Below are positions 31,150-39,481 of a DNA stretch of 47,953 nucleotides, piece after piece; positions within the stretch are counted from its first letter, which is position 1, and every line of letters begins with the position of its first letter. The position numbers were made by a program, and so were the translations under genes. The stretch spans positions 1-47,953 of the forward strand of contig NZ_JAGJBZ010000007.1 of the NCBI RefSeq assembly GCF_020010925.1, read 5' to 3'. The notes below the pieces were generated by a model. The model was not told where the DNA came from. It worked only from the letters and a program-made list of their open reading frames with translations, and did no database searches. Source of the stretch: Streptomyces griseiscabiei (GTDB taxonomy: Bacteria > Actinomycetota > Actinomycetes > Streptomycetales > Streptomycetaceae).

Positions 31150-31383
31150 ATGACCACCGAGAAGAAGCCCACCGAAGACACGATCGCCGCCGCCAAGAAG
31201 CGCCTGGTGGCCGCGAAGAAGCAGCGGGAGAAGGACCGGGAAGCGGCCGACCGCAAGTTCTGGCAGGCCGTCGCGGCCGAGATCGACGCCGGCAACTGCC
31301 GCCAGGTCGACGCCGTCGACGCACTCGACTTCAACCGCGACTACATCCGCCGCAACCTCAAGCAGCTCGCAGAAGGCAGCTGA
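31150..31383 (+). CDS. Small HTH-like protein, 77 aa
   Basis: A Lys/Arg/Ala-rich helical start (KKRLVAAKKQREKDREA) leads into a likely helix-turn-helix (AEIDAGNCRQVDAVDALDF then RDYIRRNLKQL). Such proteins occur in Streptomyces conjugative elements as putative small DNA-binding regulators. ATG at 31150 with GGAG 6 bases upstream; a GTG three bases earlier is also possible. Confidence 0.65.
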   Translation: MTTEKKPTEDTIAAAKKRLVAAKKQREKDREAADRKFWQAVAAEIDAGNCRQVDAVDALDFNRDYIRRNLKQLAEGS

Positions 31384-31393
31384 CCCAACCGCC

Positions 31394-31431
31394 CGGGGCG
31401 GCCGTCCACGGCCAAGCGACCGACCGCCCCG
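31394..31431 (+). repeat. Operon hairpin H2
   Basis: CGGGGCGG (31394-31401) pairs with CCGCCCCG (31424-31431). Member of the intergenic hairpin family, 11 bases after a stop codon. Confidence 0.55.
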
Positions 31432-31472
31432 AGCTCCCCGAACTCCCAGCAGGAGAAACGGAGACCACCATC

Positions 31473-31943
31473 ATGCGTGGTGCCAGCCTCAAGCCCAACC
31501 ACCGCCGGATCGCCCGCGCCCTCGGCCGTATCGCCCTCAACGCCATCACGGCGGGCGGCGTGCTCACCGCCTCCCTCACCACCGGCGTGTGGATCGCGCA
31601 CAACCCCGAGCAGTTCAACGTCAGCGGCGACACGCTCACCGTGTACAGCATCGCCGGCGCGATCCTCGCGCTGATGGCGGCCGACAGCATCCTCGGCCAG
31701 CTGTTCCAGCCGCTGTGGGACCGCCTGGAGGACGACGACCTGGCGGCCGACGTCCTCGAGTACCTCGCCGACAACCACGCGCACGCCTTGGCCATCAGCC
31801 GCGCCGTCGGCACCACCGCAGGCGACATCTTCCCCGTCCTCGCAGAGCTCGAGGCCGCCGGCGAGATCACCTCCTACTGGGCCGAGCCCTCCGAGGCGTC
31901 CAAGCTGCGCCGCCGCCTGTACGCCCTCGCCCCGCAGGCCTGA
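31473..31943 (+). CDS. Membrane protein with C-terminal winged helix, 156 aa
   Basis: Two membrane segments (about 20-41 and 54-72) are followed by a winged-helix domain (about 85-152: VLEYLADNHAHALAISRAVG, FPVLAELEAAGEI, RRRLYAL) of PadR/MarR style. A membrane-tethered DNA-binding domain is unusual and suggests a regulator that reports on the membrane, or a protein that ties DNA to it. ATG follows GGAGAAACGGAG. Hairpin H2 precedes it and a 59-aa zinc-finger gene follows after 12 bases. Confidence 0.65.
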   Translation: MRGASLKPNHRRIARALGRIALNAITAGGVLTASLTTGVWIAHNPEQFNVSGDTLTVYSIAGAILALMAADSILGQLFQPLWDRLEDDDLAADVLEYLADNHAHALAISRAVGTTAGDIFPVLAELEAAGEITSYWAEPSEASKLRRRLYALAPQA

Positions 31944-31955
31944 GAGGAGACGGGA

Positions 31956-32135
31956 ATGGCTCTCCGCAAGCCGGTCCCGCCGGGGCAGTGCATCCAGTGC
32001 TGGACGCACGCCTACGACCCGGACATCCACCGCGCCCTCGCCCCCAAAGAGGACTGCCAGCCGTGCCTGAGCCACATGGGCGGCAAGTGCCCCCCTCAGA
32101 TGATCGTGCCGAAGCCCAAGTCGAGTTGGTGGTGA
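31956..32135 (+). CDS. Small zinc-finger protein, 59 aa
   Basis: Reading from ATG 31956, the product starts MALRKPVPPGQCIQC and has a second Cys pair, CQPC, at 34-37, plus C45 and His residues: a likely single zinc knuckle. It ends SSWW. GAGAGGAG lies before the start, 12 bases after the previous stop. Nothing in the opposite frames competes. Function unknown. Confidence 0.55.
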   Translation: MALRKPVPPGQCIQCWTHAYDPDIHRALAPKEDCQPCLSHMGGKCPPQMIVPKPKSSWW

Positions 32136-32255
32136 CGAACCGCAGGCAGGCCTGACGGATCGCCGTGCTGCCCCGGCCGCGAAGGCTGGCCGGGGTGGTG
32201 CGGCGGACCGGAAAGTCCGGACCGGCGAGAGCACAGCACGAAGGAGGTGGACGCC

Positions 32256-32465
32256 ATGGCGCGGTGGGAAATCTCGATTCCCCTGGTCAACGACGACGGG
32301 CAGCGGTTGGGCGTCCAGTGGTTCAACTACAACGCCGATTACACCGTCGCCCGCGACCAGGCGCTGATCGACGTCCACACCGAGGACGCGATCCGGCACC
32401 GCCACGGAGCCGCCGTCGACGTCACCGGACTCAAGATCCGGGCCTGGTGGCCCAGCTCCATCTGA
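32256..32465 (+). CDS. Small hypothetical protein, 69 aa
   Basis: A short beta-rich protein beginning MARWEISIPLVNDDGQRL with aromatic residues (QWFNYNADYTVARDQ) and ending in a strand. No family is recognised. AAGGAGG is 8 bases before the ATG, which favours this start over GTG 32247. About 120 noncoding bases precede it. Confidence 0.6.
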   Translation: MARWEISIPLVNDDGQRLGVQWFNYNADYTVARDQALIDVHTEDAIRHRHGAAVDVTGLKIRAWWPSSI

Positions 32466-32471
32466 GTCCGC

Positions 32472-32518
32472 CCCGGGGCGGCCGCCATCCCGGCCAAGGA
32501 AAAGCCGACCGCCCCGGG
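32472..32518 (+). repeat. Operon hairpin H3
   Basis: CCCGGGGCGG (32472-32481) pairs with CCGCCCCGGG (32509-32518). The loop and the following CCATCCCGAA are almost identical to hairpin H6 at 41173-41218. Confidence 0.65.
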
Positions 32519-32558
32519 CCCTGTCCCATCCCGAAATCGGAACGAGGAGAACACCACG

Positions 32559-33050
32559 ATGACACGGGCCGCGAAGTTCACCGTCAGCTACGCCCTGCTG
32601 CGCGCCGCCGCCGACGTCGCCGACCACTGGGTCCAGTCCGACTACTGCGCGCAGGCCAAGGGCGCCACCGACAAGGCCCCGGTCACCTACAAGAACGAGA
32701 AGACCGAGACCGAGACGACCGTCGGCACCAACGGAGGCCGGCGGGCCTGCGCCTGGCACTGCGTCACCTACACCGCCACCCAGGGCCTGGTCCTCGTTGC
32801 CGGATCCCGCGCCGTCGGCATCCGCCTCAACCCGGCCGCGGTCGCCGGCGCCCTCGCGCTGAGCGGGATCACTCACTACATCGCCGACCGCCGCGTCCCG
32901 AACGGCGTCCTGCACCGCATCGCCAAGGCGACCGGCAAGGAGCGCTTCTTCAAGCTCGCCGACTTTGGCATGAACGGCTCCTACTGCCTGGACCAGGCCT
33001 GGCACCACGGAGCCGAGACCGTCGCTGCGCTCATCGCCGCCGCGAAGTAG
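32559..33050 (+). CDS. Probable membrane-associated protein, 163 aa
   Basis: Hydrophobic stretches (about 65-85 and 95-107) alternate with conserved-looking His/Asp/Trp elements: DHWVQSDYCAQ (22-32), THYIADRR (106-113) and DQAWHHG. The His/Asp pattern loosely recalls DUF3307 membrane proteins, but I am not sure. Three Cys in the first half could be structural. It follows hairpin H3 with GAGGAG before the ATG. Confidence 0.55.
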   Translation: MTRAAKFTVSYALLRAAADVADHWVQSDYCAQAKGATDKAPVTYKNEKTETETTVGTNGGRRACAWHCVTYTATQGLVLVAGSRAVGIRLNPAAVAGALALSGITHYIADRRVPNGVLHRIAKATGKERFFKLADFGMNGSYCLDQAWHHGAETVAALIAAAK

Positions 33051-33108
33051 GACCACGGCCGCAGGCCACCCTCCCCACCAGGCGGGCCACGCTGAACAGG
33101 AGAACCCC

Positions 33109-33627
33109 GTGCACGACGACCAGCAGAACAGCACCCGGCCCGCCTTCGGCCCGCGCATGAGCGACGAAGAGGCCGCCAAGGTAGCCCAGGAGATCATCGC
33201 CGGAGCGCTCCGGGAGGAGGGCCGCGTGCCGACCACCACGCGGTTCCACGACCCCACGCCCGTCCCGACGGTCGGCAACGCTGCGCCCGTGGCGCAGAAG
33301 GACGGCGGCCGTCCGCCGATGAGCCAGGCCGCGACGGACATCAGCGGCGTCATGCTCGCGGGCAGTGTCGCCTCCGTGCCCATCGGCGGCGTGACCTGCC
33401 TGGTCCTCTACACCCTCGGCCACGTCGACACCGTGAACCTGGCCATCGGCGCCGGCGCCCCGGTCGCGTTCCTGCTCGCCGTCGGTGCGGTCCTGCGCCG
33501 CCTGGCGGGCGTGCGCACCGAGCACCACCACCACTACGACGGCCCGGTCGTCCAGGACCACAGCGTCACCAACACGACCACGACGAAGGGCCTGATCGCC
33601 CGCACCAGGAACGACCTGCAGCGATAG
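33109..33627 (+). CDS. Membrane protein with His cluster, 172 aa
   Basis: A hydrophilic N-terminal domain (about 1-75), then two membrane helices (about 80-103 and 110-130), then a cytosolic tail with a cluster of four His (EHHHHYDG) and a Thr/Asn-rich segment (SVTNTTTTKG). No family is recognised. GTG start with AGGAG seven bases upstream. Confidence 0.6.
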   Translation: MHDDQQNSTRPAFGPRMSDEEAAKVAQEIIAGALREEGRVPTTTRFHDPTPVPTVGNAAPVAQKDGGRPPMSQAATDISGVMLAGSVASVPIGGVTCLVLYTLGHVDTVNLAIGAGAPVAFLLAVGAVLRRLAGVRTEHHHHYDGPVVQDHSVTNTTTTKGLIARTRNDLQR

Positions 33628-33670
33628 CCCCTGGCCCTGGCCGAACCGATGAAGTCTTGGGAGTACCGAG

Positions 33671-34246
33671 ATGCTGCTGTACCGCTACCCCGACAGTCCC
33701 CTGACGTGGAGCTTTTGGGACGCCGCCCGCGACTATGACCAGTTGCGGGAGCTGATGGCCCGCTTCTTCCAGGGAAGCCTGCGCGTCTACAAGCGTGGTG
33801 GCCCGGAAGAGGAGACCTTCGGGCAGGTCATGGCCAGCTGCGTCCGGGCGGGGTACCTGCCGACGGAGGCAGCTGTGAGCCGGGAGGGTACGACCAGCGA
33901 CGGCCGCCGATACCGGTTCTACGCGATGACCGAAGGCGTCATCACCAGCAGGGACGTTCTTGAGCGGCTGCTGGCCGCCGCCGCCCTCGATGGCCTTACC
34001 ACCGTCGTCCACCACCGCGACCAGCCCGGCCCGGTCAATGGCATCGACATCGGCCCCTCCACCTTCGCTCCCACCCTGGGACACCACGTCACCTTGCAGC
34101 GCCTGGCTCGCCGTGAGAACCGCCTCGGTGCCCCGAAGTTCGCCGCAGCGCTCACCGACCTGTGGCAGGTCACTGTCGTCGCCGACGACACACGACTGCT
34201 GTGGAAGGCCCTGGACGCTTTCAGCGGCCGCTCACCCCGCAACTGA
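33671..34246 (+). CDS. Hypothetical protein, 191 aa
   Basis: A soluble alpha/beta protein with aromatic N-terminus (LLYRYPDSPLTWSFW), a central helix (SRDVLERLLAAAALDG) and a helical end. I see no catalytic motif. The ribosome site before the ATG is modest (GGGAG). Codon use matches its neighbours less strictly, with more A/T at third positions, so it may have been acquired separately. Confidence 0.55.
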   Translation: MLLYRYPDSPLTWSFWDAARDYDQLRELMARFFQGSLRVYKRGGPEEETFGQVMASCVRAGYLPTEAAVSREGTTSDGRRYRFYAMTEGVITSRDVLERLLAAAALDGLTTVVHHRDQPGPVNGIDIGPSTFAPTLGHHVTLQRLARRENRLGAPKFAAALTDLWQVTVVADDTRLLWKALDAFSGRSPRN

Positions 34247-34301
34247 CGTTCCCGACTTCTCCCGCAACACCCACGCACGACTCGACTGAAGGGAACCGCA
34301 C

Positions 34302-34934
34302 ATGACCAACCCGCCTACACCGTCCGACACCGCGTACGACGGCGCCCCCGACCTGACCACGGAGAAGGACGCGCTGGTCGTCCTGGCCGCCTCGCTGACC
34401 GGCGAGCGCCGCACCGCCCGCGCGCTGCGCGAGCTGGTGCTGCGCAAGGCCGCGTTCCTGGACCGCGCCGCCCTCACGCTCCGGGACAGCGGGCACGCCG
34501 CCGGCCTCGCCGATGCCGCCGCCGTCGAACTGCGCACCCACGACCGGGCGTTCGGCGGCCGGATCGGCCGGACCCCGCCGCACGCCATCGAGTTCGCCGA
34601 CGGCCGCTCCCGCGACTACGTCCGCCAGGAGTACCGCGAGTGGGCGGCCGGCCGGACCGTCCCGTACGACCAGTGCAACCACACCGACAACTGCCCCACC
34701 ACCGAGTGCGCCTACGGCGAGGGCTACTGGGACAGGCCCGAGGACCAGGACCCGCAGATGCGGCCCGCCTCCGACAGCGACACCGCGCTTGACGAGCTGC
34801 TGCACACGGCGGACGTCGCCGTCCTCGAGGCGGTCCAGACCCGCCTCGGCATCAGCGCCGGGAACGCGGCCACCACCCCGGACAGCAGCGTCAGCGGCGA
34901 GCCGCCGATCGAGCACGGCCGCAGCAACACCTGA
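34302..34934 (+). CDS. Hypothetical protein, 210 aa
   Basis: A helical N-terminal region (about 20-80), an element RQEYREWAAG (about 107-116), and a Cys/His segment (CNHTDNCPTTEC, about 125-136) that could bind a metal. The REQYREW element and helical layout are shared with the protein at 41258, so the two look like paralogues. AAGGGAA precedes the ATG. Function unknown. Confidence 0.6.
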   Translation: MTNPPTPSDTAYDGAPDLTTEKDALVVLAASLTGERRTARALRELVLRKAAFLDRAALTLRDSGHAAGLADAAAVELRTHDRAFGGRIGRTPPHAIEFADGRSRDYVRQEYREWAAGRTVPYDQCNHTDNCPTTECAYGEGYWDRPEDQDPQMRPASDSDTALDELLHTADVAVLEAVQTRLGISAGNAATTPDSSVSGEPPIEHGRSNT

Positions 34935-34945
34935 GAGAACACGTC

Positions 34946-34990
34946 CCCGGGGCGGCCGCCAAGGCCTAGGAAACCGTCGGCCACCCCGGG
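34946..34990 (+). repeat. Operon hairpin H4
   Basis: CCCGGGGCGGCCG (34946-34958) pairs with CGGCCACCCCGGG (34978-34990) with one mismatch. Member of the intergenic hairpin family. Confidence 0.6.
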
Positions 34991-35024
34991 TCACCGATCC
35001 CGCACGAGACGAGACGGAGCACCC

Positions 35025-35423
35025 ATGATGTCTCATTCCCCAACCCTTCACACCCCTGCCCTGGTCGCCGCGATCATGCGGAGCATCGGCCAGCGCCGCC
35101 GCCCCACCCTCCCCTCCGTCAGCCGGGGCTTCATCTGCGCCCCCTGCCTGGTCACCTGGGCCGGTGAAGAGGCCGACTGCTGGAACTGCGGCAAGCCCGC
35201 CAGCTCCGAGTACGCCCGCCACAGCAAGGCCGTCGCCACGCTCCGGGCCTCCCTCGGCACGGCCCGCCAGAGCCGCCCCGCCATCCGCCGCACTCCCAAG
35301 AACACGACGGACGCCGCGATCGGCAGCGCCCTGCGCCAGGTGGAATCCGCCGTCGTCGTCGACACGAACAGCCTCGGCACGCTCCGCAAGGAGCTGTTCG
35401 CGCGGCTCGAGGCAGGTGCCTGA
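35025..35423 (+). CDS. Zinc-ribbon protein, 132 aa
   Basis: A zinc ribbon with CAPC (38-41) and CWNC (52-55) follows a basic N-terminus (GQRRRPTL), then an Arg/Lys-rich helical segment and a C-terminal helix. The fold is of small regulator or adaptor type; no specific family. GGAG lies 7 bases before the ATG. Its stop overlaps the next start (TGATG). Confidence 0.6.
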   Translation: MMSHSPTLHTPALVAAIMRSIGQRRRPTLPSVSRGFICAPCLVTWAGEEADCWNCGKPASSEYARHSKAVATLRASLGTARQSRPAIRRTPKNTTDAAIGSALRQVESAVVVDTNSLGTLRKELFARLEAGA

Positions 35424-35815
35424 TGAGCGACGCCCTCCCCCTCGACGTCATCCTCGGCCCCCACGAGGCAGCCCGCCTCCTGCGGCAGCTCGCCGCCGGC
35501 ATCGTCCGCCAGGACCAGCTGCACCCCGACGTCGCGCTGCGCCTGGCCTGCGAGCGGGCCACCGACGGCGACCCGCTGATGCTCGCCGCCACCGGCCAGG
35601 TCTGGTCCGTGCGGCCGGACGTCGACCCCGACGCCGACGTCCCCGCCCGGCGCCTGACCATCCACGCCCGCCTCACCGCACCCCCGCGCGTCCTCGTCTC
35701 CGACGCGGACGACCGCGACAGCGAGGTCGACGAACTGCTGATCACCGCGCTCGAGCTGTACCAGCTCGACAGCTGGAAGCCGATCGACGCCCTGCTGGAA
35801 GGCGGCACCCAGTGA
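35423..35815 (+). CDS. Hypothetical protein, 130 aa
   Basis: An acidic protein with an N-terminal helical hairpin (GPHEAARLLRQLAAGIVRQDQL) and a beta-rich second half (QVWSVRPDVDP, RRLTIHARL). It overlaps both neighbours by 1 and 4 bases, so it belongs to one translational unit with the zinc-ribbon and WhiB genes. Not recognised. Confidence 0.6.
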   Translation: MSDALPLDVILGPHEAARLLRQLAAGIVRQDQLHPDVALRLACERATDGDPLMLAATGQVWSVRPDVDPDADVPARRLTIHARLTAPPRVLVSDADDRDSEVDELLITALELYQLDSWKPIDALLEGGTQ

Positions 35816-36087
35816 GCGCCGTCCGCCTCGCCCCGTACCCGCCGCTGACCGGCAGCGAGCCCTGCCGCCAGTCGGACGCCGACCCCGAGTGGTGGTTCTC
35901 CGACGACGCCGACGACCTGGCCGTCGCCCGCGGGCTGTGCCAGGGCTGCCCCGCCCGCGCCAAGTGCCTGGCCTGGGCCCTGGACAACCCGAAGTTCACC
36001 CAGCACGGCATCTGGGCCGCCACCGACCCCAAGCGGCGCACCCAACTGCGCCGCGAGTTCGCCATCGGACAGGAGACGAAGTCATGA
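35812..36087 (+). CDS. WhiB-like transcription factor, 91 aa
   Basis: The four cluster-binding cysteines are present: C18, C43, C46 and C52 (C-x24-C-x2-C-x5-C), with LCQGCPARAKCL as the signature and GIWAAT (66-71) in place of the usual G-V/I-W-G-G turn. A basic tail (PKRRTQLRREF) follows. WhiB proteins carry a redox-sensitive 4Fe-4S cluster and bind the primary sigma factor; they are unique to actinobacteria and their phages and plasmids. GTG 35812 overlaps the upstream stop and the gene overlaps the next by four bases, coupling it to the Lsr2-like gene. Confidence 0.9.
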   Translation: MSAVRLAPYPPLTGSEPCRQSDADPEWWFSDDADDLAVARGLCQGCPARAKCLAWALDNPKFTQHGIWAATDPKRRTQLRREFAIGQETKS

Positions 36088-36629
36088 CCACCACCGACGC
36101 CTACACCCTCGCCGCGACCGAACTGCTCAAGGCCGGCACCCCGGTCGCCGACATCGCCGCGCAGACCGGCATGAGCCACGGCGAGATCGCCGCGCTCGCC
36201 GAAACCGAGGGACTCACCGCCACCCACGCCCGCCAGACGATGAAGGAGCTCCTGGAGGCGCTGGCCTGGGGAGAGAAGCACGACACCAAGAAGGCGCAGA
36301 ACCTCGCCGCCCGGGCGCGCACCGCCCTCACCGAGCTGGTCCAACTGCGCAAGAGCGAGGCGCTGGTGGCCCAGGCCGAGGCCGAAGTCGGCGAACTCAA
36401 GCAGCAGCTGGCCCAGGCCGAGCAGAAGCTGCGCGCCGTCAAGACCGGCAAGCCCGTGGCCGTGGCCGTGGCCGCCACGACGACGGACGGCAAGGGCGAA
36501 CGCGAGAAGATCCGCGCCTGGGCCCGCCGCAACGGCTACGAGGTGGCCGACCGCGGCGCCCTCACCCAGAAGGTCATGGACGCCTACGCCAACCGGGACC
36601 AGGTCCCCGAGCTGCGGGCCGCAGGCTAG
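36084..36629 (+). CDS. Lsr2 C-terminal-domain DNA-binding protein, 181 aa
   Basis: An N-terminal helix-turn-helix-like unit (ELLKAGTPVADIAAQTGMSH, about 10-32) is followed by a coiled coil (about 75-120) and the Lsr2 DNA-binding domain (about 133-170: REKIRAWARRNGYEVADRG). The Lsr2 dimerisation strand region is absent and replaced by the coiled coil. Lsr2 is the actinobacterial H-NS-like silencer of AT-rich foreign DNA; a plasmid version could silence plasmid or host genes. ATG overlaps the WhiB stop. Confidence 0.85.
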   Translation: MTTTDAYTLAATELLKAGTPVADIAAQTGMSHGEIAALAETEGLTATHARQTMKELLEALAWGEKHDTKKAQNLAARARTALTELVQLRKSEALVAQAEAEVGELKQQLAQAEQKLRAVKTGKPVAVAVAATTTDGKGEREKIRAWARRNGYEVADRGALTQKVMDAYANRDQVPELRAAG

Positions 36630-36631
36630 CG

Positions 36632-37153
36632 ATGGCCGCGTTACGCCGACTACGCGTCGCCGGACGGGAGCGGCTCACCGGTGAGGGCCGGGTCACCCTG
36701 ACCCGCACCGGCGGGGCCGCCCCCGGCTGGGGTGCCTACGTCCTGCTCTACACCACGCGTCAGGTCGACCGGCGGCGGGAAGCCATCATCGCCGCCGCGC
36801 GGCCGAACGACACCGACCCGGCCTGGGGACTGCACGAACCTCGCCCCCACGGGCCGCAAGGTAACGAGACCCGCCCCCTGCGCGCGTGGGCCACCGCCGT
36901 CACTCCCCCGAAGGGCAAGGCCGAGTCTGTCGCCGCGTACAACGAGCGCCTGGCCCTTCACCTGCTGACCACCGGCTACTCGGCCCGCCTGGTCCTCTCC
37001 CCCACCTCCGTCGATCTCCCCGTCGCGCTGTGGGAGGTGGAAGTGGACGGGGCGGTCGACCTCCCCCCGGTCAAGGACCGCCAGCACGGATTCGCCGGCC
37101 ACCACACCGTCCGCATCGGCCGCCTGATCTCCGTCACCTCCAAGGAGACGTAG
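36632..37153 (+). CDS. Hypothetical protein, 173 aa
   Basis: A mostly beta-rich soluble protein with a basic start (MAALRRLRVAGRERL) and repeated strands (WGAYVLLYTTR, LVLSPTSVDLPVALWEVEV). Two bases separate it from the Lsr2-like stop, so it is in the same operon. No family recognised. Confidence 0.55.
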   Translation: MAALRRLRVAGRERLTGEGRVTLTRTGGAAPGWGAYVLLYTTRQVDRRREAIIAAARPNDTDPAWGLHEPRPHGPQGNETRPLRAWATAVTPPKGKAESVAAYNERLALHLLTTGYSARLVLSPTSVDLPVALWEVEVDGAVDLPPVKDRQHGFAGHHTVRIGRLISVTSKET

Positions 37154-37226
37154 CGGTGCGACACCGACCCGCCGTTGCACAGCCGTCGCCCGACCGAACC
37201 ACCAACTACCGCAGGAGCGAATCCCC

Positions 37227-38369
37227 TTGAGCCTCACCCGCATCGAATGGGCCACCGACGTCTGGAACCCCGTTTCCGGATGCGATCGCGTTTCCGAGGG
37301 CTGCACGAACTGCTACGCCCTCTCCTTCGCCCGCCGCCACCGCGCCATGGGCACCCGCGGTTACGAGCGTGACGGCCGGCCCGAGACCAGCGGCCCGGGT
37401 TTCGGCGTCAGCCTCCACGACTGGGCCCTGCGCGAGCCCCTGCGCTGGCGCACCGCCAAGCGCGTCTTCGTCAACTCCATGAGCGACGCCTTCCACCCCG
37501 AGGTGCCCGACGAGTACCTCGCCGCCCTGTGGGCCGTCATGTACTGGACCGGCGCCGACGTGCGCGGCCAGTACGCCCACCGTCCCGTCCAGACCTACAT
37601 CATCCTCACCAAGCGGCCCCCCAGGATGCGGGCGTGGCTGCGGAAGTGGGCCGACCGTGACACCCGCGTCGAACTGATTACCCGTGCCGCCGAACGCGGC
37701 TGGTGCGACCAGGAGGACGTCGACAACGCACCGTTCATGCCCGCCCGCCTCGCCTCCGTGTGGCTGGGGGTGTCGGTGGAGGACCAGGCCGCGGCCGACG
37801 CCCGGATCCCGCTGCTGCTGGAGACCCCCGCCGTCGTGCGGTTCGCCTCGGTGGAGCCGCTGCTGGGCCGGGTCGACCTGACCCGCTGGCTACGGCCGGC
37901 CATCGACTGCGGCTTCGCCAACCCCGACGACGGCTGCTGCAGCCACCCGGGCAACCTCACCCCCGAGTGCCACCGGTGGGTGCGCTGTCCCGTCGCTGCG
38001 AACGGCGCCTGGGAGGGCCTGGACTGGGTCATCGCCGGAGGCGAGAGCGGCCCCAAGGCCCGCCCCATGCACCCGTCCTGGGTGAGCGAGCTGCAGCTCG
38101 CCTGCCAGATCGCCGGCGTCCCGCTGTTCTTCAAGCAGTGGGGCCAGTGGGCGCCGTACGGCGAAGGCGAAGCCACCCCCGACGGCGTGCACGGCCCCGT
38201 CGCCCTGGTCGACCAGCAGGGCCGCACCCACAGCCCGAAGGCCGGCGCCCCGGCCCCGGCCGGGTCGGCGCGCATGGCCCGGTACGGCAAGAAGCGCGCG
38301 GGCAACGCCCTGAGCGGCGCGCACTTCGAGCAGCTGCCCGGCCACTACACCCCCCAGCCCACGGCCTGA
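37227..38369 (+). CDS. Phage Gp37/Gp68-like (DUF5131) protein, 380 aa
   Basis: The N-terminus IEWATDVWNPVSGC, with Cys residues C19, C26 and C29 (GCDRVSEGCTNCYA), VFVNSMSDAFH, YIILTKRP, WLGVSVEDQ, RFASVEPLLG and WVIAGGESG are the landmarks of the DUF5131/Gp37-Gp68 family, frequent in phages and mobile elements. The Cys pattern suggests a metal or Fe-S site and the barrel-like motifs recall radical-SAM-type proteins; the reaction is unknown. Family length is usually 230-260; this one has an insertion with extra Cys/His (about 231-260) and a longer tail. TTG start preceded by AGGAG. Confidence 0.85.
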   Translation: MSLTRIEWATDVWNPVSGCDRVSEGCTNCYALSFARRHRAMGTRGYERDGRPETSGPGFGVSLHDWALREPLRWRTAKRVFVNSMSDAFHPEVPDEYLAALWAVMYWTGADVRGQYAHRPVQTYIILTKRPPRMRAWLRKWADRDTRVELITRAAERGWCDQEDVDNAPFMPARLASVWLGVSVEDQAAADARIPLLLETPAVVRFASVEPLLGRVDLTRWLRPAIDCGFANPDDGCCSHPGNLTPECHRWVRCPVAANGAWEGLDWVIAGGESGPKARPMHPSWVSELQLACQIAGVPLFFKQWGQWAPYGEGEATPDGVHGPVALVDQQGRTHSPKAGAPAPAGSARMARYGKKRAGNALSGAHFEQLPGHYTPQPTA

Positions 38370-38413
38370 CCGCGTCCGCGCGTCACCACCCCGTCGAAGC
38401 GAAGGAGATCCCC

Positions 38414-39142
38414 GTGCGGGACGACACCACCACCGCCCTCAAACGACTGCGGTTCCGGATGCTGACCGCCGCGTACAGCAACAACGACTTCTGGACGCAG
38501 CGCACCGCGTTCATCACCGACCAGGCCGTGGCCGCGCTCGCCCGCCGCGAACCCACCACAGCCGAGGACGTCGCCAAGTTGCTGCTGAACCCCAGCCCCC
38601 TCCACGACACCGAGATCCTCGGTGCAGCCGTGGAGGCCGGCCTCGACACCACCGGCTGGGAGGAGCGCCGCGAGAAGAACCGCACCTACGCCCGCGAGGC
38701 CTCCGAACTGCCCGCGAAGTCCGACCCGGACACCGAGGCGCAGCGGCTGTGGGCGTCGCTCTACGACCACTACCCGCAGATCGCGGCCGCCCTGGCCACC
38801 TTCCTGCGCGCCATGCCGGACACCTGGCGCGAGGACCTGTTCACGATCAGCCCCTACTCCAGCCGCGGCCACCGCCGACACGGCGAGGCGCCCGGCCCGG
38901 AGACCGCGCCGTATGACGCGATGGACTGGGAGGACTGCCTGGCCTGCCTTGAGGCCCAGGACCAGTGCCGCTACCACCGTGGCGTTGGCGTCGGCATGGA
39001 GTACCAGTCCGACCTGATCAAGACGCTCCTGAGCGACCACGCGGCCATCGAGTACGTCCAGGAGCGGCACGCCGAACTGGATCGCCAGGCCCGGCCGGCG
39101 GACACCCAGGCCACCCCGGCCGCTGAGGGGGCCGGCAGCTGA
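38414..39142 (+). CDS. Hypothetical protein, 242 aa
   Basis: A helical soluble protein with a Cys/His motif near residues 177-190 (CLACLEAQDQCRYHRG) that could bind zinc. I do not recognise it. GTG 38414 follows GAAGGAG; the in-frame region before it belongs to another frame of the DUF5131 gene. Its stop overlaps the next start (TGATG). Confidence 0.6.
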   Translation: MRDDTTTALKRLRFRMLTAAYSNNDFWTQRTAFITDQAVAALARREPTTAEDVAKLLLNPSPLHDTEILGAAVEAGLDTTGWEERREKNRTYAREASELPAKSDPDTEAQRLWASLYDHYPQIAAALATFLRAMPDTWREDLFTISPYSSRGHRRHGEAPGPETAPYDAMDWEDCLACLEAQDQCRYHRGVGVGMEYQSDLIKTLLSDHAAIEYVQERHAELDRQARPADTQATPAAEGAGS

Positions 39143-39381
39143 TGCGCATCACCGCCACGATCACGCCCGTCCACGGCAACAACACGGTCTGCCGCCACCC
39201 CCTGACCCCGGCCGGGAAGCCCAAGGACTCCCGCTCCGGCTGCACCGGCCGGTCCGGCTACATCGCCCGCTGCAGCGCCTGCACCTGGCGCCGCACCGGC
39301 AAGGCCATGACCGAGCTGGAGGAGCCGCGCGACGCGCACCTGCGCAGCCACATCCCCGCCCCCGTCCTGGCCACCGGCTGA
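39142..39381 (+). CDS. Small Cys-containing protein, 79 aa
   Basis: A basic protein with C17, C34, C44 and C47 spread over residues 17-47 (VCRHPL, GCTGRSG, RCSACTW), possibly one zinc site. Start overlaps the upstream stop. Hairpin H5 lies 13 bases after its stop. Function unknown. Confidence 0.6.
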   Translation: MRITATITPVHGNNTVCRHPLTPAGKPKDSRSGCTGRSGYIARCSACTWRRTGKAMTELEEPRDAHLRSHIPAPVLATG

Positions 39382-39393
39382 CACCCCAGACGC

Positions 39394-39431
39394 CCGGGGC
39401 GGCCGTCGACCACCAGATCCGGCCGCCCCGG
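39394..39431 (+). repeat. Operon hairpin H5
   Basis: CCGGGGCGGCC (39394-39404) pairs perfectly with 39421-39431. Member of the intergenic hairpin family. Confidence 0.6.
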
Positions 39432-39481
39432 CTGCACCCCGTCCAGCACGCCGATCCCAACCACCGTGGGAGAGACCACAG

